The notes beneath the pieces were generated by a model. That model made no database searches and was not told the DNA's origin. It was given only the letters and a program-made list of their open reading frames with translations. This document shows, piece after piece, positions 44,181-52,115 of a stretch of DNA of 64,000 nucleotides. The first letter of the stretch is position 1. Each line of letters begins with the position of its first letter. The DNA comes from Rhodovastum sp963714255 (lineage in GTDB: Bacteria > Pseudomonadota > Alphaproteobacteria > Acetobacterales > Acetobacteraceae), in assembly GCA_963714255.1 (NCBI GenBank), contig CAVQNU010000025.1, positions 43,383 through 107,382 of the forward strand, in the 5' to 3' direction. The translations under genes and the position numbers were made by a program.

Positions 44181-44191
44181 GGCCGCCATAC
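44164..44191. promoter_or_regulatory. NikR operator (GTATGA-N16-CCATAC)
   Basis: GTATGA at 44164-44169 and CCATAC at 44186-44191 are spaced by exactly 16 nt. The E. coli NikR consensus is GTATGA-N16-TCATAC, so 11 of 12 half-site bases match. It lies 35-62 nt upstream of the nikR start and overlaps the proposed -35. The divergent hemerythrin-like gene begins about 130 nt on the other side, so joint control of that gene is possible but weaker. Confidence 0.8.
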
Positions 44192-44320
44192 ACGGCCCTC
44201 CCTGGAGGGAACGCATCGAGCGGAGTTGAACTGGCGTGCTCTGCTCCAAGGCGTCTGGCGGCCAAAGTGAGAATCATGCGGGCGATCCTGGAAACGCCCG
44301 CCAAAAACGGGGGACACACG

Positions 44321-44860
44321 ATGCGCACCAGAACCGCCGCGCTCGCCGCGGTATCGCTTGCCTGCCTCGTCTGCTGGCCGGGCCCGGGCGGCCGGGCGCG
44401 CGGCGAGCCCACGCGGGATATTCCGCCGTCCATGCGGGCCGAGCACGAGAGCGTGCTTGCCACTCTGCAAGGCGTCGCTGCGCGTCCGACGCCGGAGGGG
44501 GCAGCCGCGCAGAGGGTGATCGACGTGTTGAAGCCTCACATGGCCACGGAGGAGCAGTTCATCCTGCCGTCGCTGACCCTGCTGCCGGTGCTGGCCACCG
44601 GCAAGGTTACGCCGGACATGGGCTGGGCCGTGGCCCTGGCCGACCGTCTCGAGGCCGAGCAGCGCGAGGTGCTGCAAATGCATGAGGGACTGAGCGATGC
44701 TTTCGTCGGCCTGCTGGCCGCCGCCGAGGAGGCGCATGACGAGGCAACGGTCGGATTTGCCAAGGACCTGGCGGCCGGCGACCTGGCCGACCGCGAAGTT
44801 ACAGAGCCAACCACAATTCTGATCGGAGAGTTCGTGCGCGCCCGTTTGTCCGCCCACTGA
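44321..44860 (+). CDS. exported hemerythrin-like (HHE) domain protein
   Basis: A 179-residue protein from the ATG at 44321, preceded by GGGG about 9 nt upstream. It has a signal peptide (MRTRTAALAAVSLACLVCWPG) and a four-helix-type domain carrying HHE-like metal residues: MRAEHESVLATL, then VIDVLKPHMATEEQFILPSL and VLQMHEGLSDAF. Hemerythrin-like proteins bind a di-iron site and are linked to O2, NO or iron handling. Export to the periplasm is less common for the class. It is divergent from nikR. The hemerythrin assignment is by pattern only. Confidence 0.72.
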   Translation: MRTRTAALAAVSLACLVCWPGPGGRARGEPTRDIPPSMRAEHESVLATLQGVAARPTPEGAAAQRVIDVLKPHMATEEQFILPSLTLLPVLATGKVTPDMGWAVALADRLEAEQREVLQMHEGLSDAFVGLLAAAEEAHDEATVGFAKDLAAGDLADREVTEPTTILIGEFVRARLSAH

Positions 44861-44863
44861 ACC

Positions 44864-44930
44864 TCTTAAAGGATGGGGTGCAGGGGGCCACCGCCCCCTG
44901 CCGGGTCCAGGGCAGAGCCCTGGCCTTGTT
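44864..44930. repeat. palindromic element, copy 11
   Basis: Half-element in reverse orientation in the 100-nt convergent gap between the hemerythrin-like and GT2 genes. It contains the spacer CTTAAAGG, then GGGTGCAGGGGGC-CAC-CGCCCCCTG, the linker CCGGGTC, then CAGGGCAGAGCCCTGGCCTTG. The order matches the right half of the 41461-41658 element. Confidence 0.8.
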
Positions 44931-44963
44931 TCCTTCCTTGCGTTCCGTCCCGCCCGGCAGAAG

Positions 44964-45713
44964 TCAGTGCCGGATATCCTTCCACCCATCGGTAAACGGC
45001 CGCTTGCGGTAGGTCGCCCAGACAAAGTTCATCGAATAGCGCAATCCGATCTTCAGCACCCCTTCCTCCTGCAGCCGCCGGCCGGACGACAGGGCCGGCA
45101 GCCGGAAGGTGAACTTTACCCCGCCCACCCGGTTCAGCCGGCGCGCGAGGTCGGTATCCTCGCCGTAGAAGCTGAATTTCGGGTTGTAGCCGCCGATCTT
45201 GTCGAGCGCGGTGCGGCGCACGACGAAATTGCCCCCCTGCAGCAGCGACCCGGAGCGCAGCACGAAGCGGTTCAGCACATAGAACCCATACCCCATGACA
45301 TAGAACGCCCGCACCGCGGCGCGGGTGCGTTTGGACACGTCATAATAGATATACGGCCCGCTCAGCGCGACCAGCCGGGGCCGCCGGCGGAACTCGTCCA
45401 GCACCCGGACGAGCCAGCCTTCCGTCACGATCGTATCGGCGTCCACGTTCGCGATCAGATGGCCGGTGGCGCGCAGGTAGCCAGCCCGCCGGGCCTGCAC
45501 CAGGCCTTTGACCGGCTCGTCGACCACGATCACCTCGGGGAACGAGGCGGCCACTTCGCCGGTGGCGTCGGTGCTGGCGTTGTTGACGACGATGACCTCC
45601 GCCGCGCAGCCGGCCCGTTTGGTCTCGGAGATGATCGCCGCCAGCGCCTTGGCCAGGTGTTTCTCCTCATTGTACGCCGGCACGACGAAACTGATCGTCA
45701 CAGGGTCACTCAC
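44964..45713 (-). CDS. family 2 glycosyltransferase
   Basis: GT-A fold glycosyltransferase, 249 residues from a GTG at 45713 that overlaps the previous gene's stop (GTGA), with GGGAGG just upstream. Motifs are ISFVVPAYNEEKHLAKAL, EVIVVNNASTDAT, the metal-binding DAD in NVDADTIV, and FSFYGEDTDLARRL. The C-terminal KIGLRYSMNFVWATYRKRPF is amphipathic and could bind membrane. It is the last gene of the DUF6134 / DedA-like / GT4 / GT2 run, probably glycosylating a lipid or surface polymer. Donor and acceptor are unknown. Confidence 0.9.
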   Translation of the reverse strand: MSDPVTISFVVPAYNEEKHLAKALAAIISETKRAGCAAEVIVVNNASTDATGEVAASFPEVIVVDEPVKGLVQARRAGYLRATGHLIANVDADTIVTEGWLVRVLDEFRRRPRLVALSGPYIYYDVSKRTRAAVRAFYVMGYGFYVLNRFVLRSGSLLQGGNFVVRRTALDKIGGYNPKFSFYGEDTDLARRLNRVGGVKFTFRLPALSSGRRLQEEGVLKIGLRYSMNFVWATYRKRPFTDGWKDIRH

Positions 45714-46909
45714 TCGGCAAACCTCCCATTGAGCACCGACCGGTAGAGCGTCTCCCATTCGTCGGTGACCGCATCGACACCATATCTCTCGGCGGACCGA
45801 CGGCCCCCCGACCCGAACTGCCGCCGCCGTTCCGGCGAGGCCAGCAATTCCGCGAACGCGCGCGCCAGCCGCACCGGATCGTGCGGGTCCACCAGGACAC
45901 CATTGGAGGGGCCGACGAATTCGGGCAAGGCCCTGGCATCGGCGGCGACCACGGCAACACCAGACGCCATTGCCTGCAGCAGCGCCATGCTCTGGGTTTC
46001 GCTGGTGCTCATGATCGCAAAAATGTCACTGACTTGTAGCAGTCGGGCCAGGTCGTCTTGCGTCAGCGTGCCCAGGAACCTGACCTGATCGTCGACTCCA
46101 AGCCCGGTGGCCAAGGTCCGCAGCACCGCTTCATGCGACCCGTGCCCGGCGATGGCCAGTTCAGCGGCGATGCCGAACTCCCGCAGCCAGGCCAGGGCGC
46201 GCAGCAGCGCCTCGATGTTCTTCTCCGGCCCGAGCCGGCCGGCGTAGGTGATCGTCGGGCCGCACAGTCCGAAGCGCGCGCGCAGGGCATCGCGGTCACC
46301 GGCGCGGCCCGGCCGGAACAGGTCGAGATCGATCGGGTTGGACACCACCCGGAGCGGCCGGCACAGCTTCGCCGTGCCCAGCTCCTCGAACACCGAGCGC
46401 GACGGCGCGGTGACGTAGTCGCACCGGTTGTAGAACCAGGTGACGTACGCGGCCGCCCAATCGACATTGACCGGCATATGTGGGCCGAAGCCGGCAATGG
46501 TGGTGTGGTTGGTGCCGATCACCGGTATGCCGAGACAGGCCGCATCCAGCAGCGCCTCCAGCCCGATGCCGAAGAACGAATGCACGTGGATCACATCGGG
46601 CCTGGCGTCCCGGGCGATCTCCGCCCAGGCGATCGGCAGCAGAAGGGCGGCGCGGGACTGGCGGGTGGAACTCGGAAACGGCACCGACGGCCGCCGGCGC
46701 ACCCGCACATTGGCGCCCAGGCCGCGCTCGCGCACCGCCAGGCCGATGCGGCGGTAATCGCGGCTGGCGTAGCGCGGCGCATAGATGTCGACCTGATGTC
46801 CCCGCCCGCCCAGGGTGCGGCTGATGGTCGCCACCGAATCCTGAATGCCGCCCAGTTCGGGATAAAAATAATCGGTGAACATGGCGATCCGCATCGCCGG
46901 CCGGTCCAT
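45710..46909 (-). CDS. family 4 glycosyltransferase
   Basis: GT-B fold retaining glycosyltransferase, 399 residues from the ATG at 46909 with GAGGGG upstream. The N-terminal domain begins MRIAMFTDYFYPELGGIQDSVATISRTL, a pattern typical of GT4 enzymes such as PimB-like mannosyltransferases, with DVIHVHSFFGIGLEAL. The C-terminal domain shows TYAGRLGPEKNIEALLRAL and SETQSMALLQAMASGVAVVAADARALPEFV (E-x7-E region with Gln in the first Glu-like position). It overlaps the GT2 start by 4 nt and lies 11 nt after the DedA-like gene. Confidence 0.9.
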   Translation of the reverse strand: MDRPAMRIAMFTDYFYPELGGIQDSVATISRTLGGRGHQVDIYAPRYASRDYRRIGLAVRERGLGANVRVRRRPSVPFPSSTRQSRAALLLPIAWAEIARDARPDVIHVHSFFGIGLEALLDAACLGIPVIGTNHTTIAGFGPHMPVNVDWAAAYVTWFYNRCDYVTAPSRSVFEELGTAKLCRPLRVVSNPIDLDLFRPGRAGDRDALRARFGLCGPTITYAGRLGPEKNIEALLRALAWLREFGIAAELAIAGHGSHEAVLRTLATGLGVDDQVRFLGTLTQDDLARLLQVSDIFAIMSTSETQSMALLQAMASGVAVVAADARALPEFVGPSNGVLVDPHDPVRLARAFAELLASPERRRQFGSGGRRSAERYGVDAVTDEWETLYRSVLNGRFAE

Positions 46910-46920
46910 ACCCGGACCCC

Positions 46921-47487
46921 TCACCTGCCCGCCCCAACACGGTCGGCGCGCCGGAGGATCAGCGCGACCGCCGCCAGCCCTGCCGCACACAGCACGGCCG
47001 AAACCAGGAAGGCGTGCGGTGCGATGAGCGGATCGTCAGCGCCGGCGAAATACCCAAAGCCGAACAGCACCGCGCTTTTCGGCACGGTCGCCAGCAGGTT
47101 CACCAGGATGAAACGCGGCAGCGGCAGCCGCAGCATGCCGCTGCCGACCAACACCACGCAGCCGATGGAATGCGTCCATTTGCCGATAACCAGCATCCGG
47201 GCGGCGTTGCGGGTAAGGCCTTGGCGCAGTTCGGGGGTGAGCAGGCGGTCCATGCCGGCGCGCCGGCCGAGGCCCGCGAATGGCGCGCCGCCTTTTCGGC
47301 CAATCCAATAGTAAATCACGTCGCCGATCAGGTCGCCGCAGACCAGCAGGCACACCACCCAGTACCAGACGAAATACCCTTGCGCGGTCAGGAAACCCGC
47401 AAGGACCGATACGACCGGCCCCTCGATCACCGCCAGGGGCAGGATCAGTGCACTGCCGTGTGCGACCAGGAACGCATCAAGCGTCAC
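46921..47487 (-). CDS. DedA/VTT-like membrane protein
   Basis: Inner-membrane protein of 188 residues, read from a GTG at 47487 eight nt after the DUF6134 stop. It has five to six hydrophobic segments. LILPLAVIEGPVVSVLAGFLTAQGYF, GDLIGDVIYYWIGRKGG and FILVNLLATVPKSAVLFGFGYFAG match the DedA pattern (E-G-P near the N-terminus, a polar GD...YWIGRKGG loop, F-x-x-x-N segment). DedA proteins act in lipid translocation and membrane homeostasis. Its place between a DUF6134 gene and two glycosyltransferases suggests a role in moving a glycolipid intermediate (inference). Confidence 0.78.
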   Translation of the reverse strand: MTLDAFLVAHGSALILPLAVIEGPVVSVLAGFLTAQGYFVWYWVVCLLVCGDLIGDVIYYWIGRKGGAPFAGLGRRAGMDRLLTPELRQGLTRNAARMLVIGKWTHSIGCVVLVGSGMLRLPLPRFILVNLLATVPKSAVLFGFGYFAGADDPLIAPHAFLVSAVLCAAGLAAVALILRRADRVGAGR

Positions 47488-47494
47488 CGCTGTG

Positions 47495-48142
47495 TCACAG
47501 CCGCTCGTAGTGCACGTTCGAGCCATCCGCGACATCGAAGGCCAGACCCGCCCAGGTGTCGGTCTGGTCGTACCAGACATCGGCATCGAAAGCGCCGCTG
47601 AGGTTGTAATGCTCGGCCGCGATCGTGTCGCCCGATGCCAGCCGGACAGTATCGGCCGGGTGACGTTCGACCTTCGGGCGCAGCAGAACACCGTCCGACA
47701 GGCTGATCATCGGCCCGTTCACCATGCGCTTGTTCCAGTAGGTGACGGCGATCGCATCCTCGGGGGCGATGTAACGGTCGGTTTTGCTGCCGAGCACCAC
47801 CAGGCCTTCGGTGGTGCGGCGCGCGCTGACCCATTCCTGCGTGCCGTTCTGGTTGGTCTCCCCGACCAGACCGGCCAGGATTCCATCCTGCCAGGTTTCC
47901 ACCACGCGGAGCTTGTAGCGAACCACCGGGATGGAAAACACAGTGACCAGCGCGTCCACCGCGACGCGAACCGAGAGCGCCTCGCCCTGGCGTTCGAAGG
48001 TCAGCGTATGGCGGCCGATTTCGCTGCCGTGCCGGACCAGTCTGAACGCGAGCGAACCGTTCGGCGGCACCGGCAAAGCGGCCGCCGCCGGACGCGCGGC
48101 CAAACCCGCCCCAGCCAACAGCAATGAACGTCGGCCGATCAC
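47495..48142 (-). CDS. DUF6134 family exported protein
   Basis: Periplasmic protein of 215 residues with signal peptide MIGRRSLLLAGAGLAARPAAAA. The mature part is a beta-rich fold: FRLVRHGSEIGRHTLTFERQG, ALVTVFSIPVVRYKLRVVETWQ, AVTYWNKRMVNGPMISLSDG, and AEHYNLSGAFDADVWYD at the end. It matches the conserved pattern of DUF6134, of unknown function. It is the first gene of a run with the DedA-like and two glycosyltransferase genes. Confidence 0.78.
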   Translation of the reverse strand: MIGRRSLLLAGAGLAARPAAAALPVPPNGSLAFRLVRHGSEIGRHTLTFERQGEALSVRVAVDALVTVFSIPVVRYKLRVVETWQDGILAGLVGETNQNGTQEWVSARRTTEGLVVLGSKTDRYIAPEDAIAVTYWNKRMVNGPMISLSDGVLLRPKVERHPADTVRLASGDTIAAEHYNLSGAFDADVWYDQTDTWAGLAFDVADGSNVHYERL

Positions 48143-48227
48143 CTTTGCAGTCCTGTCATGAAACGCCCGTTAACGTTCGTCACATGGATTGCTCCTAAAC
48201 CAGGCGGAAGAAAGCAGCAAGGATAGA

Positions 48228-48316
48228 AAGGCCAGGGCTCTGCCCTGGACCCGCAAGGGGGCAGCGGCCCCCTTGACCCCATTACTGAAGTGGGTCCGGG
48301 GGCAAAGCGCCCCGGC
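48228..48316. repeat. composite palindromic element, copy 12
   Basis: Starts with AAGGCCAGGGC-TCT-GCCCTGG, linker ACCCGC, then AAGGGGGC/GCCCCCTT and GACCCC, spacer ATTACTGAAG, and a short right half GGGTCCGGGGGC-AAA-GCGCCCCGG. It lies between the DUF6134 start and the ntrX stop, so it is just 3' of the nitrogen-control operon. Confidence 0.82.
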
Positions 48317-48321
48317 TAAGG

Positions 48322-49719
48322 CTACCCGCCGCCCCGCTCCTCCCCCCCCACCCCCAACTGCTTCAGCTTGCGATGCAGCGCACTCCGCTCCATCCCGACG
48401 AACTGTGCCGTCCGCGAGATATTGCCGCCGAACCGCAGCAGTTGCGCCTGCAAATACTGCGTCTCGAACAGGTCGCGCGCCTCCCGCAACGGCAGCGCCA
48501 TCACGTCCGCGCCCGGGTCGGCATTGAACAGCACCGGGGCGGCCGAGCCGATTTCCGGTGGCAGCATTTCGGCGCGGATCGGATCGGACGGGCCGCCCGG
48601 CGCCATGATCAGCAGCCAGTCCACCAGGTTGCGAAGCTGGCGCACATTGCCCGGCCAGTCATTGGCCTGCAGCGCGGTCACCGCATCGGTCGATAGCTCG
48701 CGCATCGGCATGCCGCCGGTCTCGGCGGAGCGGTGCAGGAAATGCCGCGCCAGCGCCGGGATGTCCTCGCGCCGCTCCTTCAGCGCCGGCACCCGCAGCG
48801 GCACCACCGCCAGGCGGTAGAACAGATCCTCGCGGAACCGCCCGGCCGCGATCTCGGCCTGCAAATCCTTGTTGGTGGTGGACAAGACGCGCACATCGAC
48901 CTTGACCCGCTGCGAGCCGCCGATCCGCTCGAAGGTCTGGTCCTGCAGCGCGCGGACGATTTTTCCCTGCGTCTCCAGCGGCATGTCGGAAACCTCGTCG
49001 AGCACGAGGGTGCCGCCATGGGCGCGTTCCAGCACACCGGCACGGCGCGGCTGGGTCATCGGCTCCGCCCCGGCCTCGACGCCGAACAGCTCCTCCTCGA
49101 AACGGCCGGGATTGAGGACGGCGCAGTTCAGCGCCACGAACGGCCCGGCGGCGCGGCGGGAGCGCGCATGGATCATGCGCGCCACCACCTCCTTGCCGGC
49201 CCCGGCCGGGCCGCTGATCAGCACCCGCGAGCCGGTCGGCGCCACTTTCTCCACCGCCGCCCGCAGCAGCGAGATCGCGCTGCCTTCGCCGGTCAGCTCC
49301 GTCTCCGGCCCGGCGCGCAGCCGCAGCTCGGCGTTCTCGCGTGACAGTTGCGCCGCCTCCAAGGCACGCCGGACCACCAGCAGCAGCCGGTCGGACTGGA
49401 ACGGTTTTTCGATGAAGTCGTAGGCACCCTGCTGGATCGCCTGCACCGCGGTCTCGATCGTGCCGTGGCCGGAAATCATCACCACCGGCACCTGCGGCTC
49501 CTCGCCGTGCAGGGTCTGCAAAATGCCGAGCCCGTCCAGCCGCGACCCCTGCAACCAGACATCGAGCACGACCAGGCTGGGCCGTCGGGCGCGGAACGCG
49601 GCGACGGCGGCATCCGAGTCGCCGGCCTGGCGGGTGTCGTAGCCCTCGTCATGCAGGATGCCGTCCACCAGCATGCGGATGTCGGGCTCGTCATCGACGA
49701 TCAGGATGTCATGCGCCAT
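48322..49719 (-). CDS. ntrX: NtrX, AAA+ response regulator
   Basis: Response regulator of the NtrYX system, 465 residues from the ATG at 49719. Receiver domain with Asp53 (VVLDVWLQGSRLDGLGIL), central AAA+ domain with Walker A GPAGAGKE and Walker B GGTLVLDEVSDMP, and a C-terminal Fis-type helix-turn-helix (LLRFGGNISRTAQFVGMERSALHRKLKQL). The GAFTGA loop needed to engage sigma-54 is absent (ELFGVEAGAEPMTQPRRAGVLERAHGG), as in other NtrX proteins. The start overlaps ntrY by 11 nt. Confidence 0.95.
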   Translation of the reverse strand: MAHDILIVDDEPDIRMLVDGILHDEGYDTRQAGDSDAAVAAFRARRPSLVVLDVWLQGSRLDGLGILQTLHGEEPQVPVVMISGHGTIETAVQAIQQGAYDFIEKPFQSDRLLLVVRRALEAAQLSRENAELRLRAGPETELTGEGSAISLLRAAVEKVAPTGSRVLISGPAGAGKEVVARMIHARSRRAAGPFVALNCAVLNPGRFEEELFGVEAGAEPMTQPRRAGVLERAHGGTLVLDEVSDMPLETQGKIVRALQDQTFERIGGSQRVKVDVRVLSTTNKDLQAEIAAGRFREDLFYRLAVVPLRVPALKERREDIPALARHFLHRSAETGGMPMRELSTDAVTALQANDWPGNVRQLRNLVDWLLIMAPGGPSDPIRAEMLPPEIGSAAPVLFNADPGADVMALPLREARDLFETQYLQAQLLRFGGNISRTAQFVGMERSALHRKLKQLGVGGEERGGG

Positions 49720-52099
49720 CAGCTTCTCGCCTGTCGTTTTCAAGCAGGGCGGCTTGTTCAAGCGGTCCGGCGTCGTTCGGCGGCGCGCGGTTGCCGCTAA
49801 GCTCGGGGCCGCCAAGCGCGGGGCCGGGCAGCGGGGGGACGTTCAGAGCGGGGTCGATCAGCACTGTGAGGGTGACGACCGCGCCAGGCCCGTCCTGGCG
49901 GTCCTCCAGCGTGACCCGGCCGCCGTGGTCCTCCATGATCTTCTTGACGATGGCAAGCCCCAGACCGGTGCCCTTCGGCTTGTGCGTCACATACGGTTCC
50001 GTCAGCCGGCCGCGATCCTGCGCGGGCAGTCCCACGCCGTCGTCGGTGACGCGAATGGACACCTCATTGCACGCCACCAGCACGTCCACCCCGATCCATC
50101 CCGTCCCCTGCCCGTCCGCGCGCGGGCGCATCGCCACCGCGTCGGCGGCGTTCTGCAGCAGGTTGGTCAGCGCCTGGCCGAGCAGCCTCCGGTCGCAAGG
50201 CGCGACCGGGCCGCGGTCGGGAATGTCGGTGTGCCAGGCGATCTCCGGATGCGCGGTGCGCGGCAGCACCAGCGCCTCGCGCACCACCCGGCCGATATCC
50301 TCGGGCTTGATCACCGGGTTGGGCATGCGGGCGAAGGCGGAGAACTCGTCGACCATGCGGCCGATATCGCCGACATGACGAACGATCGTGTCGGCGCACT
50401 GGATGAAGGTCTCGGGGTCGGAGGTGATCTCGCGGGCGAAGCGGCGCTTCAGGCGCTCGGCGGAAAGCTGGATCGGGGTCAGCGGGTTCTTGATTTCGTG
50501 GGCGATGCGGCGCGCCACGTCCGCCCAGGCGGCCTTGCGCTGGGCCGACTGCAATTCGGTGATGTCATCGAAGGTGGCGACGAAGCCGCGGGCGCGGCGG
50601 CGCTCGGTCTCGGCACCGGCGGCGAAATCGGCGCCGCGATCGGCGGAAATGCGCACCAGCAGCGTCCGCCGCCGGCCCGGGCCGGCGGCGATTTCCAGCT
50701 CGCCGGTGTGCGGCCCCTCCGGCGCCTCGCGCGCCTCGGCCAGCAGGGGGCGGAACTCGGGCACCACGTCGGCCAGGTCGCGGCCGATCGCCGCCAGCAG
50801 GTCATGCCCCAACAGGGCAGAGGCGGCGCGGTTGGGCAGTTCGATGCACCCGGCGGCATCGAGCCCGATCACCCCGGCCGAAACGCCCGACAGCACCGCC
50901 TCGGTGAAGCGGCGGCGGCTGTCGATCTGACTGTAGGCGTCCATCAGCTCGTTGCGCTGGGCGGCGAGCTGGCCGGTCATGCGGTTGAAGGCGCGCGACA
51001 GACCGGCCACCTCGTCGCCGGTCGCCGCCTCGGGCACGCGCACGGTCAGGTCGCCGGCGCGCACCCGGTCGGTGGCGGTGATCAGCCGGCCGACCGGGCG
51101 GGCGATCTGGTTGGCGATCACCAGCCCGATCAGCCCCGCCGCACACAGCACCAGCAGGGCGATGAGGGCGAAAATCAGCGCGAAGGTCAGCTGCAGCCCG
51201 GAGCGGTTCTCGTCCAGTCGCTGGTAGTCGGCCACCGATTGCTCGGTGCGCGCCATGTGGTCGAGGATGGCCGGATCGACCGGGCGGCCGATCAGCAGCA
51301 TGAGCGAGGGCGTCAGCTCCATGCGCGCGACCGCCCGCACGCGGGTGGAATCGTCGCTGCCCAGCACCGCCACGTCGCCGGCGCGCGCAAGCTCGGTGGC
51401 CCAGAGCGGCGGCGGATCGGTGGGCGCGCCCACCGAGGCCATAACCTGCCCGGTCACCGGCTCGAAGATCACCGCCTCGGTCAGGCCGCGCAGCGCCGTC
51501 TGCGCGCCCAGCACCTGGGCGAAAGCATTCGGATCATGGCCGAGGAAGCTGCTGGCGCGCACCAGGTCATTGGCCATGCCGAGCGCGTCGGCGCGGATGT
51601 TGTTGCGGTGCTCCTCCAGGTAGCCGCGGGCCGCCTGCAGGCTTTCCTGCAGGGTGGTGCGCACCGGCTCGTTGAACCAGGCCTGGATGCCGAGCTGAAA
51701 GAAAAACGTGGCGAACACCGCCACCACGATGGTGGGGATGGCGGCGACGCCGGAAAACAGCAGGACCAGCCTGATGTGCAGCCGCGACCCCGCCGAACCG
51801 CGCCGCCGCTCCACCCAGACCCGGGTGAGCCGCCCGGCCAGCACGGCGCCGAGCAGCAGCACCACCACCATGTTCGCCACCACCATGGAGAACACGAGAT
51901 GCGGCCGCGGCACCCCCTGGGCCAGCAGCACGAACGTGGCAATGCCGAGCGCCAGCGCTCCGGCCGCCAGCACCAGCGTCAGCACCTTGTCCAACAGAAT
52001 ATCGACGATGCGCCCGACCCGCGACCGGCGTGACGCACCCGGCCGCGCCGGCGCGGCCTGGTCCTGACCCAACGACTCCCTGGACGGTGCGACGTTCAC
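49709..52099 (-). CDS. ntrY: NtrY, sensor histidine kinase
   Basis: Membrane histidine kinase, 796 residues. Two hydrophobic N-terminal pairs (VLTLVLAAGALALGIATFVLLA; RLVLLFSGVAAIPTIVVAVFATFFF), a periplasmic region, another membrane segment (FALIFALIALLVLCAAGLIGLVIA), HAMP (RPVGRLITATDRVRAGDLTVRV), PAS, HisKA with AHEIKNPLTPIQLSAERLKRRF, and an HATPase domain with the DDGVGLP and KGTGLGLAIVKKI boxes. It overlaps ntrX and lies 16 nt after ntrC. By family NtrYX links nitrogen and redox or oxygen cues; the signal is unknown here. Confidence 0.95.
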   Translation of the reverse strand: MNVAPSRESLGQDQAAPARPGASRRSRVGRIVDILLDKVLTLVLAAGALALGIATFVLLAQGVPRPHLVFSMVVANMVVVLLLGAVLAGRLTRVWVERRRGSAGSRLHIRLVLLFSGVAAIPTIVVAVFATFFFQLGIQAWFNEPVRTTLQESLQAARGYLEEHRNNIRADALGMANDLVRASSFLGHDPNAFAQVLGAQTALRGLTEAVIFEPVTGQVMASVGAPTDPPPLWATELARAGDVAVLGSDDSTRVRAVARMELTPSLMLLIGRPVDPAILDHMARTEQSVADYQRLDENRSGLQLTFALIFALIALLVLCAAGLIGLVIANQIARPVGRLITATDRVRAGDLTVRVPEAATGDEVAGLSRAFNRMTGQLAAQRNELMDAYSQIDSRRRFTEAVLSGVSAGVIGLDAAGCIELPNRAASALLGHDLLAAIGRDLADVVPEFRPLLAEAREAPEGPHTGELEIAAGPGRRRTLLVRISADRGADFAAGAETERRRARGFVATFDDITELQSAQRKAAWADVARRIAHEIKNPLTPIQLSAERLKRRFAREITSDPETFIQCADTIVRHVGDIGRMVDEFSAFARMPNPVIKPEDIGRVVREALVLPRTAHPEIAWHTDIPDRGPVAPCDRRLLGQALTNLLQNAADAVAMRPRADGQGTGWIGVDVLVACNEVSIRVTDDGVGLPAQDRGRLTEPYVTHKPKGTGLGLAIVKKIMEDHGGRVTLEDRQDGPGAVVTLTVLIDPALNVPPLPGPALGGPELSGNRAPPNDAGPLEQAALLENDRREADGA

Positions 52100-52115
52100 G
52101 GCCGGTCCCCTCCGA

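Noticed and set aside
48322..49719. NtrX as a sigma-54 activator
   Set aside because: The GAFTGA loop is absent, which is normal for NtrX; it is not a sign of damage.
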